This document shows, piece by piece, positions 1 through 7,128 of a stretch of DNA of 7,406 nucleotides. The notes beneath the pieces are model-generated. The model worked only from the letters and a program-made list of their open reading frames with translations, had not been told where the DNA came from and did no database searches. The stretch's first letter is position 1, and every line of letters starts with the position of its first letter. The translations under genes were made by a program, and so were the position numbers. The stretch spans positions 1-7,406 of the forward strand of contig JASBRM010000152.1 of the NCBI GenBank assembly GCA_030149405.1, given 5' to 3'. This DNA comes from Neptuniibacter sp. GTDB lineage: Bacteria; Pseudomonadota; Gammaproteobacteria; Pseudomonadales; Balneatricaceae.

Positions 1-766
1 GGAAGAAGTAAGCTTTGTTGCCAATGGCAATTTCATGAAGTTGCTTGCTTCCTGATTTCAGGTTTTGAATAGGATGCTCTGGATCGGTTGTTGTGAAATC
101 AGATTCTGTCATCCCTTCAGGTAACACAAAACCTAAGGTCAGCCCGCTGGATTTAATTGCCACTCCGGTTGCACCGGTAATTTCAAGTGACTCTGTTAAC
201 AGCGAGTAGTTTTCATTCAGCAAAATATAAGAATGAATAGTGCCGATCACTTCACCCAGTTGCGAGCTGATGATAGGGGTTTGGTAATGTGCAAATTCAT
301 ATGCATTTTCTGCATCACTTACAGAAAAAATTTCCCAGCTATTATTGTTCCAGTCAGTATTAATGTGATCAGCTAACGGCACATCAATGCCATATAGAAC
401 CGAACCATTGATTTGAATGGGATCGATGTTCATTGATGTAATGACAACTGCATCAACCTGTTGATTGGAGGAGCTGAGCAGGTTTTCTGATAACACCATG
501 CTGATCGTATGAGTATCACCAGATATCACGCCGGAGCGGATGTCTTGTCTTGTTGAAATTTCAGTTGTGAGTTGGCCGATGGTGGAAAAGTAATCGGATA
601 CCATGCGGCGAAGTAGTTGAGTATCTTGGCTATATGAAAGTTTGATCTCTTCCTTTAATGCGGCTTGGGAGCTCTGGTGAGCTAGATAGAGCAATGATCC
701 AGATACGCAAACTAATGCTGTAAATACAACTGTTAAGATAACGGTTGAAAATGAGAACTGACGCAA
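1..766 (-). CDS. luxQ: LuxQ-like membrane sensor, N-terminal part (3' end beyond the window)
   Basis: Partial gene: 255 codons are visible, all open. The start is the TTG at 766-764; an in-frame TAG lies directly before it, so translation cannot begin further upstream, and GAGG sits 9 bases in front. Residues about 8-29 form a hydrophobic membrane segment after a short basic N-terminus; the rest seen, about 30-255, is soluble and should be periplasmic. It resembles the remembered LuxQ periplasmic domain in patches: YGID (125-128), NNSWEIFSV (141-149), and TPIISSQLGEVIGT (163-176) followed by LNENYSLL (183-190), which matches the LuxQ stretch around PSTGEVLG and LDNNFALM. The fold is therefore probably the tandem PAS/Cache sensor that docks LuxP. 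It follows luxP by 27 bases, in Vibrio order. The second membrane segment and the output domain (hybrid histidine kinase as in LuxQ, or perhaps a cyclic-di-GMP enzyme) lie outside. The LuxQ relationship is probable; the signalling output is unknown. Confidence 0.72.
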   Translation of the reverse strand, partial: MRQFSFSTVILTVVFTALVCVSGSLLYLAHQSSQAALKEEIKLSYSQDTQLLRRMVSDYFSTIGQLTTEISTRQDIRSGVISGDTHTISMVLSENLLSSSNQQVDAVVITSMNIDPIQINGSVLYGIDVPLADHINTDWNNNSWEIFSVSDAENAYEFAHYQTPIISSQLGEVIGTIHSYILLNENYSLLTESLEITGATGVAIKSSGLTLGFVLPEGMTESDFTTTDPEHPIQNLKSGSKQLHEIAIGNKAYFF

Positions 767-775
767 CTACATATA

Positions 776-779
776 CCTC
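776..779 (-). promoter_or_regulatory. Ribosome binding site that decides the TTG start of the LuxQ-like gene
   Basis: On the minus strand GAGG lies 9 bases before TTG (766-764). An ATG at 772-770 is only 3 bases from GAGG and is followed at once by TAG, so it cannot start this protein. Spacing and frame both point to TTG. Confidence 0.6.
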
Positions 780-793
780 GCCAATTTGGAAAT

Positions 794-1894
794 TTAGAGA
801 TCACTGTATCGGAATGCTTTTTCCTTATAATAGTTAATCTCTTTGGGGGTTGTACTTTGATTTAGTAATACTATGTCCCCAGAATATATTTTAGGAACTT
901 GGGCTGTTTTGCCTTCAATGTCCAGCTTGATCGCTTCCGCCATTGCAACACTTGCGTCATCATTGATTCTCATCACAGTGAGATCGAGTTTGCCTTTAAG
1001 AAGTTGTTCTATTTCGGCCGCCCCTCCACCCCAACCATTAACAGTGACTGCATCCAGTTTATTCTGAGACTCCAGCTCATCAATGGCACCAAGAGCAATA
1101 TCAGTGGAGCAGGCAAAAATCATATCTATATAGGGATGTTTTTGGAGTATTTTTTGAGTAGCTGCACGTGCTTTTTCGCGATTACCGTCAGTATAAAATG
1201 ACGCTACCTTTTTTAGGCCTTCCATGTTTCTGGTTTGGCGAACAAATGTATCTCCACGCATCTGGGAAACGTAACCAGGTGAGAAATACAGCAATGCATA
1301 GTGCTTAACCGGATTATTTAACATCTCTTCGGAGAGTAATTGGGTGCCAATTTCATGGTCGAAACCGGTGTATAAAAACGGTGAATGTTTTACCCAGGTT
1401 TTATGTGGTGTCGTTATGTTTTGCAGAATTAACTTTGGTGTGCCCTTTAGAAGAATGCGTTGAATAGTATTTCGATGATTAAATGCATCAGCACTGAAAA
1501 CCAGATAATCAGGTTGCCATCTTAGCGCTTCGGCAAGTTGTTCAGCTTGTAATGTCCTATCAACACCGGGACGGGAAAAATAAGTTTTAATGTCATAAAC
1601 CAGATTGAGTGCGTTCAAGCGTAAGGTAAATGCTTTTAAGCTCCGTCTCCAATAATCTGAGCTTTGAATCCCTGGATAAATAACGGCTATCTTAATTCTC
1701 TGTTTGGATATAGTAGGTACAGGGTCATTTCTGACTAATGTCCCAAATGAATGCATTACTTTTTTCTGGGCTGGGTTTGCGGCAACAAAGTCGGTTACCC
1801 GAATAAAATTACCTTCAGGTTCAGATTGTGCTGGTATCGGAATCGCCAGGAAGACGATTACAAGTGTTAAGGTCAGCCCCTTGAAGTACTGCAT
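794..1894 (-). CDS. luxP: LuxP-type periplasmic autoinducer-2 binding protein
   Basis: 366 residues, almost the length of Vibrio LuxP (about 365). LuxP is a periplasmic binding protein of the ribose-binding fold that captures borated AI-2 and signals through the sensor LuxQ. Residues 1-24 are a signal peptide with probable cleavage at AQS|E. Similarity to remembered Vibrio LuxP runs end to end: YPGIQSSDYW (73-82), LILQNITTP (155-163), FLYTGFDH (173-180), RGDTF (213-217), ACSTDIALGA (261-270), NGWGGGAAE (286-294), VMRINDD (307-313) and the C-terminal FRYSD. The ligand contacts I recall in Vibrio LuxP (Gln77, Ser79, Trp82, Asn159, Arg215, Thr266, Asp267, Trp289, Arg310) correspond here to Q77, S79, W82, N159, R213, T264, D265, W288 and R309, all kept, including both borate-contacting arginines. 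AAGAG lies 7 bases before the ATG. The gene precedes the LuxQ-like sensor. In the 121 bases behind ppx I see no convincing promoter or terminator. A sugar-binding protein is the alternative, but the complete ligand set makes it unlikely. Confidence 0.93.
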   Translation of the reverse strand: MQYFKGLTLTLVIVFLAIPIPAQSEPEGNFIRVTDFVAANPAQKKVMHSFGTLVRNDPVPTISKQRIKIAVIYPGIQSSDYWRRSLKAFTLRLNALNLVYDIKTYFSRPGVDRTLQAEQLAEALRWQPDYLVFSADAFNHRNTIQRILLKGTPKLILQNITTPHKTWVKHSPFLYTGFDHEIGTQLLSEEMLNNPVKHYALLYFSPGYVSQMRGDTFVRQTRNMEGLKKVASFYTDGNREKARAATQKILQKHPYIDMIFACSTDIALGAIDELESQNKLDAVTVNGWGGGAAEIEQLLKGKLDLTVMRINDDASVAMAEAIKLDIEGKTAQVPKIYSGDIVLLNQSTTPKEINYYKEKAFRYSDL

Positions 1895-2015
1895 TCAGTA
1901 TCTCTTAGCATGTAGGCTAATCCATGCCAGTCTGTAAGTTCCAAAAGTTTATTTTTTTATGATTAGGAATCTTTAATATAGGCTGTAAACTCTAAAAATC
2001 TGTAGCACCTTAGCA

Positions 2016-3530
2016 CTATATTATTTTGAGCTTTATGTCTGATGTGGCCAGATATTCCGCTTCCTGCTCGAGATCTGCATGTGTTAGCGGGTGGTGGTCC
2101 AGCCAGCCATCGGGGAAAGCCAGCATGATTTTCTTGTGATCTGCTGAAAATGTAATTGCAGGTAACCTGTCCTTTGAACGGCTGCGATGTAAAACAACAG
2201 AAAGCCTCAGTATAATGCAGAGCCGGCGGTAGCTTTCCTGCAGCCGTTTTGGCAGCTTTTTGAATTCGTCTTTAGGAAACTTGCGGCGATGACCACGAAC
2301 CAGTGTTGCCAGTTGCAATTGCTCGCGCTTGTTGAAGCCGGGCAGGTCTGAATGAGTCAGCATATATGCACTGTGCTTGTGAAACTGACTATGTGCGATG
2401 GTCAGGCCGATTTCATGAGTTCGGGCAGCCCAGCTTAACATATCATAGTGTTTGGAAGATAAATCCCAGCTCTCTTTAAGTTGTGCCCAAGCTAACAGAG
2501 CCGTCTGTTCAACTCGATCGGCCTGTTCCTGATCAACATGATAACGCTGCATCAGTGCGGTAATCGTTCTATCCCTTACATCTTCGTGGCGTAATCGGCC
2601 TGCCATGTCATAGAGAACCCCCTCGCGTAAAGCGCCTTCAGAAAAGCTCATCTCCTGAATATCGAGCGCTTCAAATGCAGCACATAAAACAGCCACTCCG
2701 GCGGTTAAAACCTGTTTTCTCTCCGGCTTAATATCTGCAATTTCGATCTCTTCAAAATGCTCATAGCTCAGGATCATATCTCGAAGTTGATGCAGAGCTT
2801 CTTTGGTAATTCGGTCCTTGCTAAAACCATTACTTACACAAGCATTGCGTACAGCCTTAATGGTTCCTGATGAACCTACTGCACTGTCCCAACCGATATC
2901 TTTATAGTGAAACTTGATTGCTTGCAGTTCCTGAAGAGCGGCTGTTTGAGCACGTTTGAATTTTTTTGCACAGATTGATCCATCGGAGAAAAAACGTTTT
3001 GTGTAGCTGACACAGCCCATATGCAGGCTTTCCATCACTCGGGGTTCGAACCTCTCCCCGATAATGAATTCAGTACTACCGCCCCCAATATCAATAACAA
3101 GACGAGATCCCTGATCATCAGCCAGTGTGTGTGCGACGCCGAGATAGATTAATCGAGCTTCTTCTCGGCCAGCGATAATTTCCAGAGGTGTGCCCAGGAT
3201 ATTCTCTGCTTCATCGATGAACTCTGAGCTATTTTTCGCTTCCCTCAGGGCGTTGGTGCCGACAACACGCACATCATCACGGGGTAGGTCTTTGATGCGT
3301 TGAGCAAACCGGCTTAAGCAGTCCAGGCCTCGTTGTTTTGCGTCATCGGTCAGAATCCGCTTGGAGTTGATGCCTGCGGCCAGTTGAACTTTATCTGACA
3401 TAACATCAACAGTGCGAAGTTCGCCTTGATCCAGTTGGGCAACGACCATGTGGAAGCTGTTAGAACCAAGATCGATAGCTGCTAGAAGCTGTTCTTCCTG
3501 TGTTTCGCTGGCGATGACCTGATCTGTCAT
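2016..3530 (-). CDS. ppx: Exopolyphosphatase (Ppx/GppA family)
   Basis: 504 residues, close to E. coli Ppx (513). The enzyme removes terminal phosphates processively from inorganic polyphosphate in the cytoplasm. The N-terminal ASKHA ATPase-like fold shows DLGSNSFHM (20-28), GTNALREA (91-98), GREEARLIYLGV (121-132; E124 aligns with catalytic Glu121 of E. coli), DIGGGSTE (147-154) and GSSGT (219-223). The C-terminal HD-like helical domain shows WAARTHEIGL (367-376), HKHSAYML (384-391) and HSDLPGFN (393-400). These C-terminal segments match Ppx better than the paralogue GppA. AGAGG lies 10 bases before the ATG. The gene is divergent from trxA across 254 bases. A weak promoter candidate on the minus strand is TTGGCT (3673-3668) and CACAAT (3650-3645), 17 bases apart. 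No ppk is visible, and no clear terminator separates ppx from luxP. Confidence 0.95.
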   Translation of the reverse strand: MTDQVIASETQEEQLLAAIDLGSNSFHMVVAQLDQGELRTVDVMSDKVQLAAGINSKRILTDDAKQRGLDCLSRFAQRIKDLPRDDVRVVGTNALREAKNSSEFIDEAENILGTPLEIIAGREEARLIYLGVAHTLADDQGSRLVIDIGGGSTEFIIGERFEPRVMESLHMGCVSYTKRFFSDGSICAKKFKRAQTAALQELQAIKFHYKDIGWDSAVGSSGTIKAVRNACVSNGFSKDRITKEALHQLRDMILSYEHFEEIEIADIKPERKQVLTAGVAVLCAAFEALDIQEMSFSEGALREGVLYDMAGRLRHEDVRDRTITALMQRYHVDQEQADRVEQTALLAWAQLKESWDLSSKHYDMLSWAARTHEIGLTIAHSQFHKHSAYMLTHSDLPGFNKREQLQLATLVRGHRRKFPKDEFKKLPKRLQESYRRLCIILRLSVVLHRSRSKDRLPAITFSADHKKIMLAFPDGWLDHHPLTHADLEQEAEYLATSDIKLKII

Positions 3531-3711
3531 GCTGAGAAAACCTCTGTGTATGTATGCCTTTTGTGAAAATGCAGGCTAGATTACCAAAACTGATGTGGCT
3601 CTGCAGGTGGTTTTATCCGCTGGGAGATGGTCATTTAGGAGAATATTGTGATTCTGCCTAAGTATATAGCCAATTAATCCAGTTTCAGTGTTATTGATTC
3701 ATGCCTTAAGT

Positions 3712-3740
3712 TACACAATAGCAGTATAGGGTGTTATTAT
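3712..3740 (+). promoter_or_regulatory. Candidate sigma70-type promoter of trxA
   Basis: TACACA (3712-3717, 4 of 6 to TTGACA) and TATTAT (3735-3740, 5 of 6 to TATAAT) are separated by 17 bases. Transcription would start near 3747 and give a leader of about 40 bases. It lies in the ppx/trxA divergent intergenic region, which is otherwise A+T-rich with no gene seen. Identified by eye only. Confidence 0.4.
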
Positions 3741-3770
3741 CGGATGCTTGATCAAAATAATGGGTGCAGT

Positions 3771-3774
3771 GGAG
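3771..3774 (+). promoter_or_regulatory. Ribosome binding site of trxA, deciding the ATG start
   Basis: GGAG lies 10 bases before the ATG at 3785. An in-frame GTG at 3764 would lengthen the protein by seven residues, but it would start upstream of this site, and those residues have no counterpart in E. coli thioredoxin. Confidence 0.6.
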
Positions 3775-3784
3775 AATAGTCCCC

Positions 3785-4111
3785 ATGAGCGAAAACATTG
3801 TAAATGTTACAGATGCTTCTTTTGAAGAAGAAGTAGTCAAGGCTGAAGGTCCGGTTCTGGTTGATTACTGGGCTGAATGGTGTGGTCCATGTAAGATGAT
3901 TGCGCCGGTTCTGGAAGAAATTGCCAAAGAGTACGATGGCCAACTGAAAATTTGTAAGTTGAACATCGATGAAAACAACGAAACACCACCAAAGTTTGGT
4001 ATTCGTGGTATCCCAACACTGATGCTGTTTAAAGGCGGAAATGTTGAAGCGACCAAAGTGGGTGCGTTATCAAAATCACAGTTAGCGGCATTTATTGAAG
4101 CTAATCTGTAA
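3785..4111 (+). CDS. trxA: Thioredoxin 1
   Basis: 108 residues, one fewer than E. coli TrxA and alignable from the first residues. It is the cytoplasmic dithiol reductant, reduced by thioredoxin reductase, that serves ribonucleotide reductase, methionine sulfoxide reductases and other targets. The redox motif is WCGPC (32-36) within [14 protein letters not shown]; the cis-proline loop is GIRGIPT (72-78, P77), and VGALSKSQL near the C-terminus matches the E. coli protein. One further cysteine, C57 in KICKLN, lies outside the active site. The start at 3785 is chosen over an upstream GTG because of the GGAG spacing and family length. The gene is followed by a long hairpin terminator and then by rho, the usual gammaproteobacterial order. 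Confidence 0.97.
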   Translation: MSENIVNVTDASFEEEVVKAEGPVLVDYWAEWCGPCKMIAPVLEEIAKEYDGQLKICKLNIDENNETPPKFGIRGIPTLMLFKGGNVEATKVGALSKSQLAAFIEANL

Positions 4112-4121
4112 TCAGACTATC

Positions 4122-4167
4122 AGAAAGTGTGGTGTTAGATTAAACATCGCACTTTCTTGTGGTTTTC
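4122..4167 (+). terminator. Hairpin terminator after trxA
   Basis: AGAAAGTG (4122-4129) pairs with CACTTTCT (4150-4157). Pairing continues inward through 4130-4136 with 4143-4149, giving a 15-base-pair stem with two G-T wobbles and a six-base loop AGATTA. The tail TTGTGGTTTTCT is T-rich but interrupted, so termination may be partial. It starts 11 bases after the trxA stop and lies just before the rho promoter. Confidence 0.65.
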
Positions 4168-4169
4168 TA

Positions 4170-4198
4170 TAGACACACAGGATTCTTCCTTTTATAGT
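4170..4198 (+). promoter_or_regulatory. Promoter of rho
   Basis: TAGACA (4170-4175, 5 of 6 to TTGACA) and TATAGT (4193-4198, 5 of 6 to TATAAT) are separated by exactly 17 bases, the best sigma70-type match in the window. It sits directly behind the trxA hairpin. Transcription should start near 4205, giving a leader of about 120 bases before rho. Confidence 0.65.
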
Positions 4199-4204
4199 GT
4201 CTTC

Positions 4205-4326
4205 ATATTGGCCCACGGTGCTTTACCCTGTCATTTTCTAGCACTCGGTTAGTTGGCCTGATTCGAATATCTCCCTTAATTCCGTCCAAATAATAAAATT
4301 AGCCCTGTGCTTATTTCCTTCAAACT
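4205..4326 (+). promoter_or_regulatory. rho leader, C-rich, possible Rho autoregulatory (rut) region
   Basis: The untranslated leader before rho. Its last 66 bases (4261-4326) hold 17 C and 5 G, with repeated YC steps (CTCCC, TTCC, TCC, CCC, TTTCC, TTC), the composition of Rho loading sites. A small hairpin is possible between GTGCT (4218-4222) and AGCAC (4240-4244). E. coli rho is known to be autoregulated by Rho-dependent termination in its leader; the same role here is inferred. No leader peptide with a usable start was found. Confidence 0.4.
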
Positions 4327-5586
4327 ATGAATCTTACCGAATTAAAAAAGAAAAGCGTTCCTGTACTGCTCGACATCGCTAAAGATATGGGCATGGATAA
4401 CCTGGCCCGTTCCCGTAAACAAGATGTTATCTTCGCAATTTTAAAGCGCCATGCAAAAAGTGGTGAAGACATCTACGGTAATGGTGTTTTGGAAATCCTT
4501 CAGGATGGTTTTGGATTCCTGCGTTCTGCAGATTCCTCTTATCTTGCGGGCCCTGACGACATCTACGTATCTCCAAGTCAGATCCGTCGTTTTAATCTCA
4601 GAACCGGTGATACAATCGAAGGCAAAATTCGTCCGCCTAAAGACGGCGAGCGTTATTTCGCATTGTTGAAAGTTGCAGAGATTAACTACGACAAGCCTGA
4701 GAATGCGAAAAATAAGATTCTGTTTGAAAACCTAACACCTTTGTTCGCGCAGCAGCGCCTGCGAATGGAGCTGGGTAATGGTAGTACGGAAGACCTGACG
4801 GCTCGTGTTATTGATCTTGTTTGCCCTATGGGTAAAGGCCAGCGTGCGTTGATCGTATCGCCACCGAAGGCTGGTAAAACACTGATGCTGCAGAATATTG
4901 CGAACAGCATCACGCGTAACAACCCAGAAACCTACCTGATTGTACTGTTGATTGATGAGCGCCCAGAGGAAGTAACAGAGATGCAGCGCACCGTTCGTGG
5001 TGAAGTTGTGGCCTCTACCTTTGATGAGCCACCATCACGCCATGTTCAGGTAGCTGAAATGGTGCTTGAGAAGGCTAAACGTCTGACTGAGCACAAGAAA
5101 GATGTTGTGATCCTGCTGGATTCCATTACTCGTCTGGCTCGTGCGTATAACACAGTGATTCCATCTTCCGGTAAAGTTCTGACCGGTGGTGTTGATGCCC
5201 ATGCCCTGGAACGTCCTAAGCGTTTCTTTGGTGCTGCGCGTAATATCGAAGAGGGCGGCAGCCTGACCATCATCGCGACTGCGTTGGTTGATACAGGTTC
5301 GAAAATGGACGAAGTTATCTTTGAAGAATTTAAAGGTACAGGTAACTCCGAAGTTCATCTGGATCGTAAGGTTGCTGAAAAACGTGTATTCCCTGCGATT
5401 AACATACGTCGCTCCGGCACACGTCGTGAAGATCTGCTGACTTCCGGGGAAGAGCTGCAGCGTATGTGGATTCTGCGTAAACTTCTGGATCCAATGGAAG
5501 ATACGGCTGCGACTGAGTTTGTGATCGACAAACTGAAAGACTTTAAAACAAACGACGAATTCTTCCTATCGATGAAACGGAAGTAA
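4327..5586 (+). CDS. rho: Transcription termination factor Rho
   Basis: 419 residues, the same length as E. coli Rho, with E. coli numbering preserved throughout. Rho is a homohexameric RNA-dependent ATPase and translocase that ends transcription of untranslated RNA. The N-terminal helical domain is followed by the cold-shock-like primary RNA-binding site with GFGFLR (61-66). The ATPase core has Walker A SPPKAGKT (178-185), catalytic Glu in DERPEE (E211, R212), Walker B VILLD (261-265), Q-loop [10 protein letters not shown] (279-288, K283), R-loop DTGSK (322-326, K326) and arginine finger R366 in RRSGTRRE. S266 and K336, which I recall as bicyclomycin contacts, are kept. There is no large N-terminal insertion of the kind seen in some high-GC bacteria. 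An in-frame TAG upstream and the conserved MNLTEL start fix the ATG, but no Shine-Dalgarno sequence precedes it. It has its own promoter and a strong terminator. Confidence 0.98.
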   Translation: MNLTELKKKSVPVLLDIAKDMGMDNLARSRKQDVIFAILKRHAKSGEDIYGNGVLEILQDGFGFLRSADSSYLAGPDDIYVSPSQIRRFNLRTGDTIEGKIRPPKDGERYFALLKVAEINYDKPENAKNKILFENLTPLFAQQRLRMELGNGSTEDLTARVIDLVCPMGKGQRALIVSPPKAGKTLMLQNIANSITRNNPETYLIVLLIDERPEEVTEMQRTVRGEVVASTFDEPPSRHVQVAEMVLEKAKRLTEHKKDVVILLDSITRLARAYNTVIPSSGKVLTGGVDAHALERPKRFFGAARNIEEGGSLTIIATALVDTGSKMDEVIFEEFKGTGNSEVHLDRKVAEKRVFPAINIRRSGTRREDLLTSGEELQRMWILRKLLDPMEDTAATEFVIDKLKDFKTNDEFFLSMKRK

Positions 5587-5601
5587 GCCAGTTTGCGTAT
5601 T

Positions 5602-5636
5602 AAAGGGTGAGCAGATGCTTGCCCTTTTTTATTTTT
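5602..5636 (+). terminator. Intrinsic terminator after rho
   Basis: AAAGGG (5602-5607) pairs with CCCTTT (5622-5627). The stem continues inward through two wobbles and A-T, G-C, C-G pairs to a loop of about four bases around AGAT, then a T-tract TTTTTTATTTTT (5625-5636). It lies 15 bases after the rho stop and ends only 13 bases before the ubiD ATG. Confidence 0.85.
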
Positions 5637-5649
5637 ACTAGGTTTGATT

Positions 5650-7128
5650 ATGGCGACACCAAAGTACAAAGACCTGCGTGATTTTATCCGCATGCTTGAA
5701 GAGCGTGGAGAGCTTAAACGCATAAAACAGGAAATCGATCCTAACCTCGAGATGACCGAGATTAGTGACCGCACCTTGCGTGCGGGTGGTCCGGCTTTAT
5801 TGTTCGAAAACCCCAAAGGTTACGATTATCCAGTTCTGGCAAATCTGTTTGGTACACCGGAGCGTGTGGCCATGGGCATGGGCGAAGAAACCGTTGAGGC
5901 GCTTCGCGATGTCGGGAAATTGTTGTCACAATTAAAAGAGCCTGAACCACCAAAAGGCATGAAAGATGCCTGGGATAAACTGCCTATTTTCAAACAGGTT
6001 TTGAATATGGGCCCCAAAGTGGTTAAAAGTGCAGCTTGCCAGAAGCATGTGATCGAAGGTGATCAGGTCGACTTATATAAGCTGCCTATACAAACCTGCT
6101 GGCCGGGAGATGCTGGCCCATTGGTAACATGGCCGCTGGTGATTACACGTGGTCCCAATAAAGAACGTCAGAATCTGGGTATTTATCGGCAGCAACTGAT
6201 TGCGAAGAATAAGCTGATCATGCGCTGGCTTGCACATCGTGGTGGTGCTCTGGACTTCCGAGAGTGGAAAGAACAGAACCCGGGAGAAAAGTTCCCGGTT
6301 GCGGTTGCCTTAGGTGCGGACCCGGCAACTATTCTGGGAGCAGTGACGCCGGTACCGGATACCCTTTCTGAATATGGCTTCGCTGGTCTCTTGAGAGGCA
6401 GCAAAACCGAGGTTACTCAATGTATAGGCAGTGATCTACAGGTGCCTGCGAGCGCTGAATTTATTCTGGAAGGCTATATCGATCCTGATGAGATGGCTGA
6501 TGAAGGGCCATTCGGTGATCACACTGGGTATTACAACGAGGTGGATAGCTTCCCTGTTTTTACTGTTGAGCGAATTACTCACCGCAGTAACCCTATCTAC
6601 CACAGTACCTATACAGGTAGGCCACCAGATGAGCCGGCCATTCTGGGTGTGGCCCTGAATGAGGTGTTTGTGCCTATTCTGCAGAAACAGTTCCCGGAAA
6701 TAGTGGATTTTTATCTTCCGCCAGAGGGTTGTTCCTACCGTATGGCGGTTGTAACTATGAAGAAACAGTACCCGGGTCATGCCAAGCGTGTCATGCTCGG
6801 GGTGTGGTCATTCCTGCGGCAGTTTATGTACACCAAGTTTGTGATTGTGTGTGACGATGATGTAAATGCTCGCGACTGGAATGATGTGATCTGGGCGATT
6901 ACGACACGTATGGACCCGCAACGCGATACCGTGATGATCGACAACACTCCAATCGATTATCTTGACTTCGCTTCACCTGTTTCCGGTCTTGGTTCAAAGA
7001 TGGGTCTGGATGCGACGAATAAATGGGAAGGTGAAACCGATCGGGAATGGGGAGTACCCATCGTGATGGATGAGGAAGTAAAACAGCGCGTTGATGATAT
7101 CTGGGATGAGTTAGGTATTCTGGATTGA
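5650..7128 (+). CDS. ubiD: 4-hydroxy-3-polyprenylbenzoate decarboxylase UbiD
   Basis: 492 residues (E. coli UbiD 497). It is the prenylated-FMN dependent decarboxylase that turns 3-polyprenyl-4-hydroxybenzoate into 2-polyprenylphenol in ubiquinone synthesis, using cofactor made by UbiX. Similarity to E. coli is end to end: [19 protein letters not shown] (40-58), KEPEPPKG (96-103), [11 protein letters not shown] (173-183), [11 protein letters not shown] (192-202), [20 protein letters not shown] (222-241), [20 protein letters not shown] and [18 protein letters not shown]. As I recall the family annotation, the metal ligands N175 and E241, cofactor contacts IYR (178-180), RWL (192-194) and RG (197-198), and proton donor D290 fall at the same numbers here. 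The ATG at 5650 is chosen, with TAGG 7 bases upstream; a TTG two codons earlier adds nothing conserved. It follows the rho terminator closely, with no room for its own promoter between, and overlaps the next gene by four bases. Confidence 0.97.
   Translation: MATPKYKDLRDFIRMLEERGELKRIKQEIDPNLEMTEISDRTLRAGGPALLFENPKGYDYPVLANLFGTPERVAMGMGEETVEALRDVGKLLSQLKEPEPPKGMKDAWDKLPIFKQVLNMGPKVVKSAACQKHVIEGDQVDLYKLPIQTCWPGDAGPLVTWPLVITRGPNKERQNLGIYRQQLIAKNKLIMRWLAHRGGALDFREWKEQNPGEKFPVAVALGADPATILGAVTPVPDTLSEYGFAGLLRGSKTEVTQCIGSDLQVPASAEFILEGYIDPDEMADEGPFGDHTGYYNEVDSFPVFTVERITHRSNPIYHSTYTGRPPDEPAILGVALNEVFVPILQKQFPEIVDFYLPPEGCSYRMAVVTMKKQYPGHAKRVMLGVWSFLRQFMYTKFVIVCDDDVNARDWNDVIWAITTRMDPQRDTVMIDNTPIDYLDFASPVSGLGSKMGLDATNKWEGETDREWGVPIVMDEEVKQRVDDIWDELGILD

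Noticed and set aside
899..1201. A 100-codon plus-strand open frame inside luxP
   Set aside because: The luxP reading on the other strand is full-length and explained residue by residue; this frame has no recognisable content.
794..1894. Assignment of the binding protein as a ribose-transport component (RbsB-like)
   Set aside because: No ABC transporter genes are adjacent, similarity to LuxP is end to end, and the complete AI-2 contact set is present.
1895..2015. Possible promoter or terminator between ppx and luxP (TTTACA, TATATT, a CTAA/TTAG pairing)
   Set aside because: No -35/-10 pair at proper spacing scores well, and the only pairing is about four A-T-rich base pairs; the region is simply A+T-rich.
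3764..3784. An upstream GTG start for trxA adding seven residues
   Set aside because: It precedes the good GGAG site, and the extra residues have no counterpart in E. coli thioredoxin.
4228..4234. CTGTCAT, resembling a Pho-box half-site, near rho
   Set aside because: Only one copy is present, it lies inside the transcribed rho leader, and there is no second repeat at the required spacing; the phosphate-related gene ppx is far away.
5035..5358. A 107-codon minus-strand open frame inside rho
   Set aside because: It is fully antisense to the Rho ATPase core and encodes no recognised domain; it is a by-product of codon bias in rho.
5644..5649. A TTG start for ubiD two codons before the ATG
   Set aside because: The ATG has a usable TAGG at 7 bases, and the added residues are not conserved.
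5355..5816. A 153-codon open frame on the minus strand across the rho/ubiD junction
   Set aside because: It lies antisense to two strongly conserved genes, its product is Ser/Arg-rich with no recognisable motif, and it has no independent support.
6436..6780. A 114-codon minus-strand open frame inside ubiD
   Set aside because: It is antisense to the most conserved part of UbiD and its product has no recognisable features.
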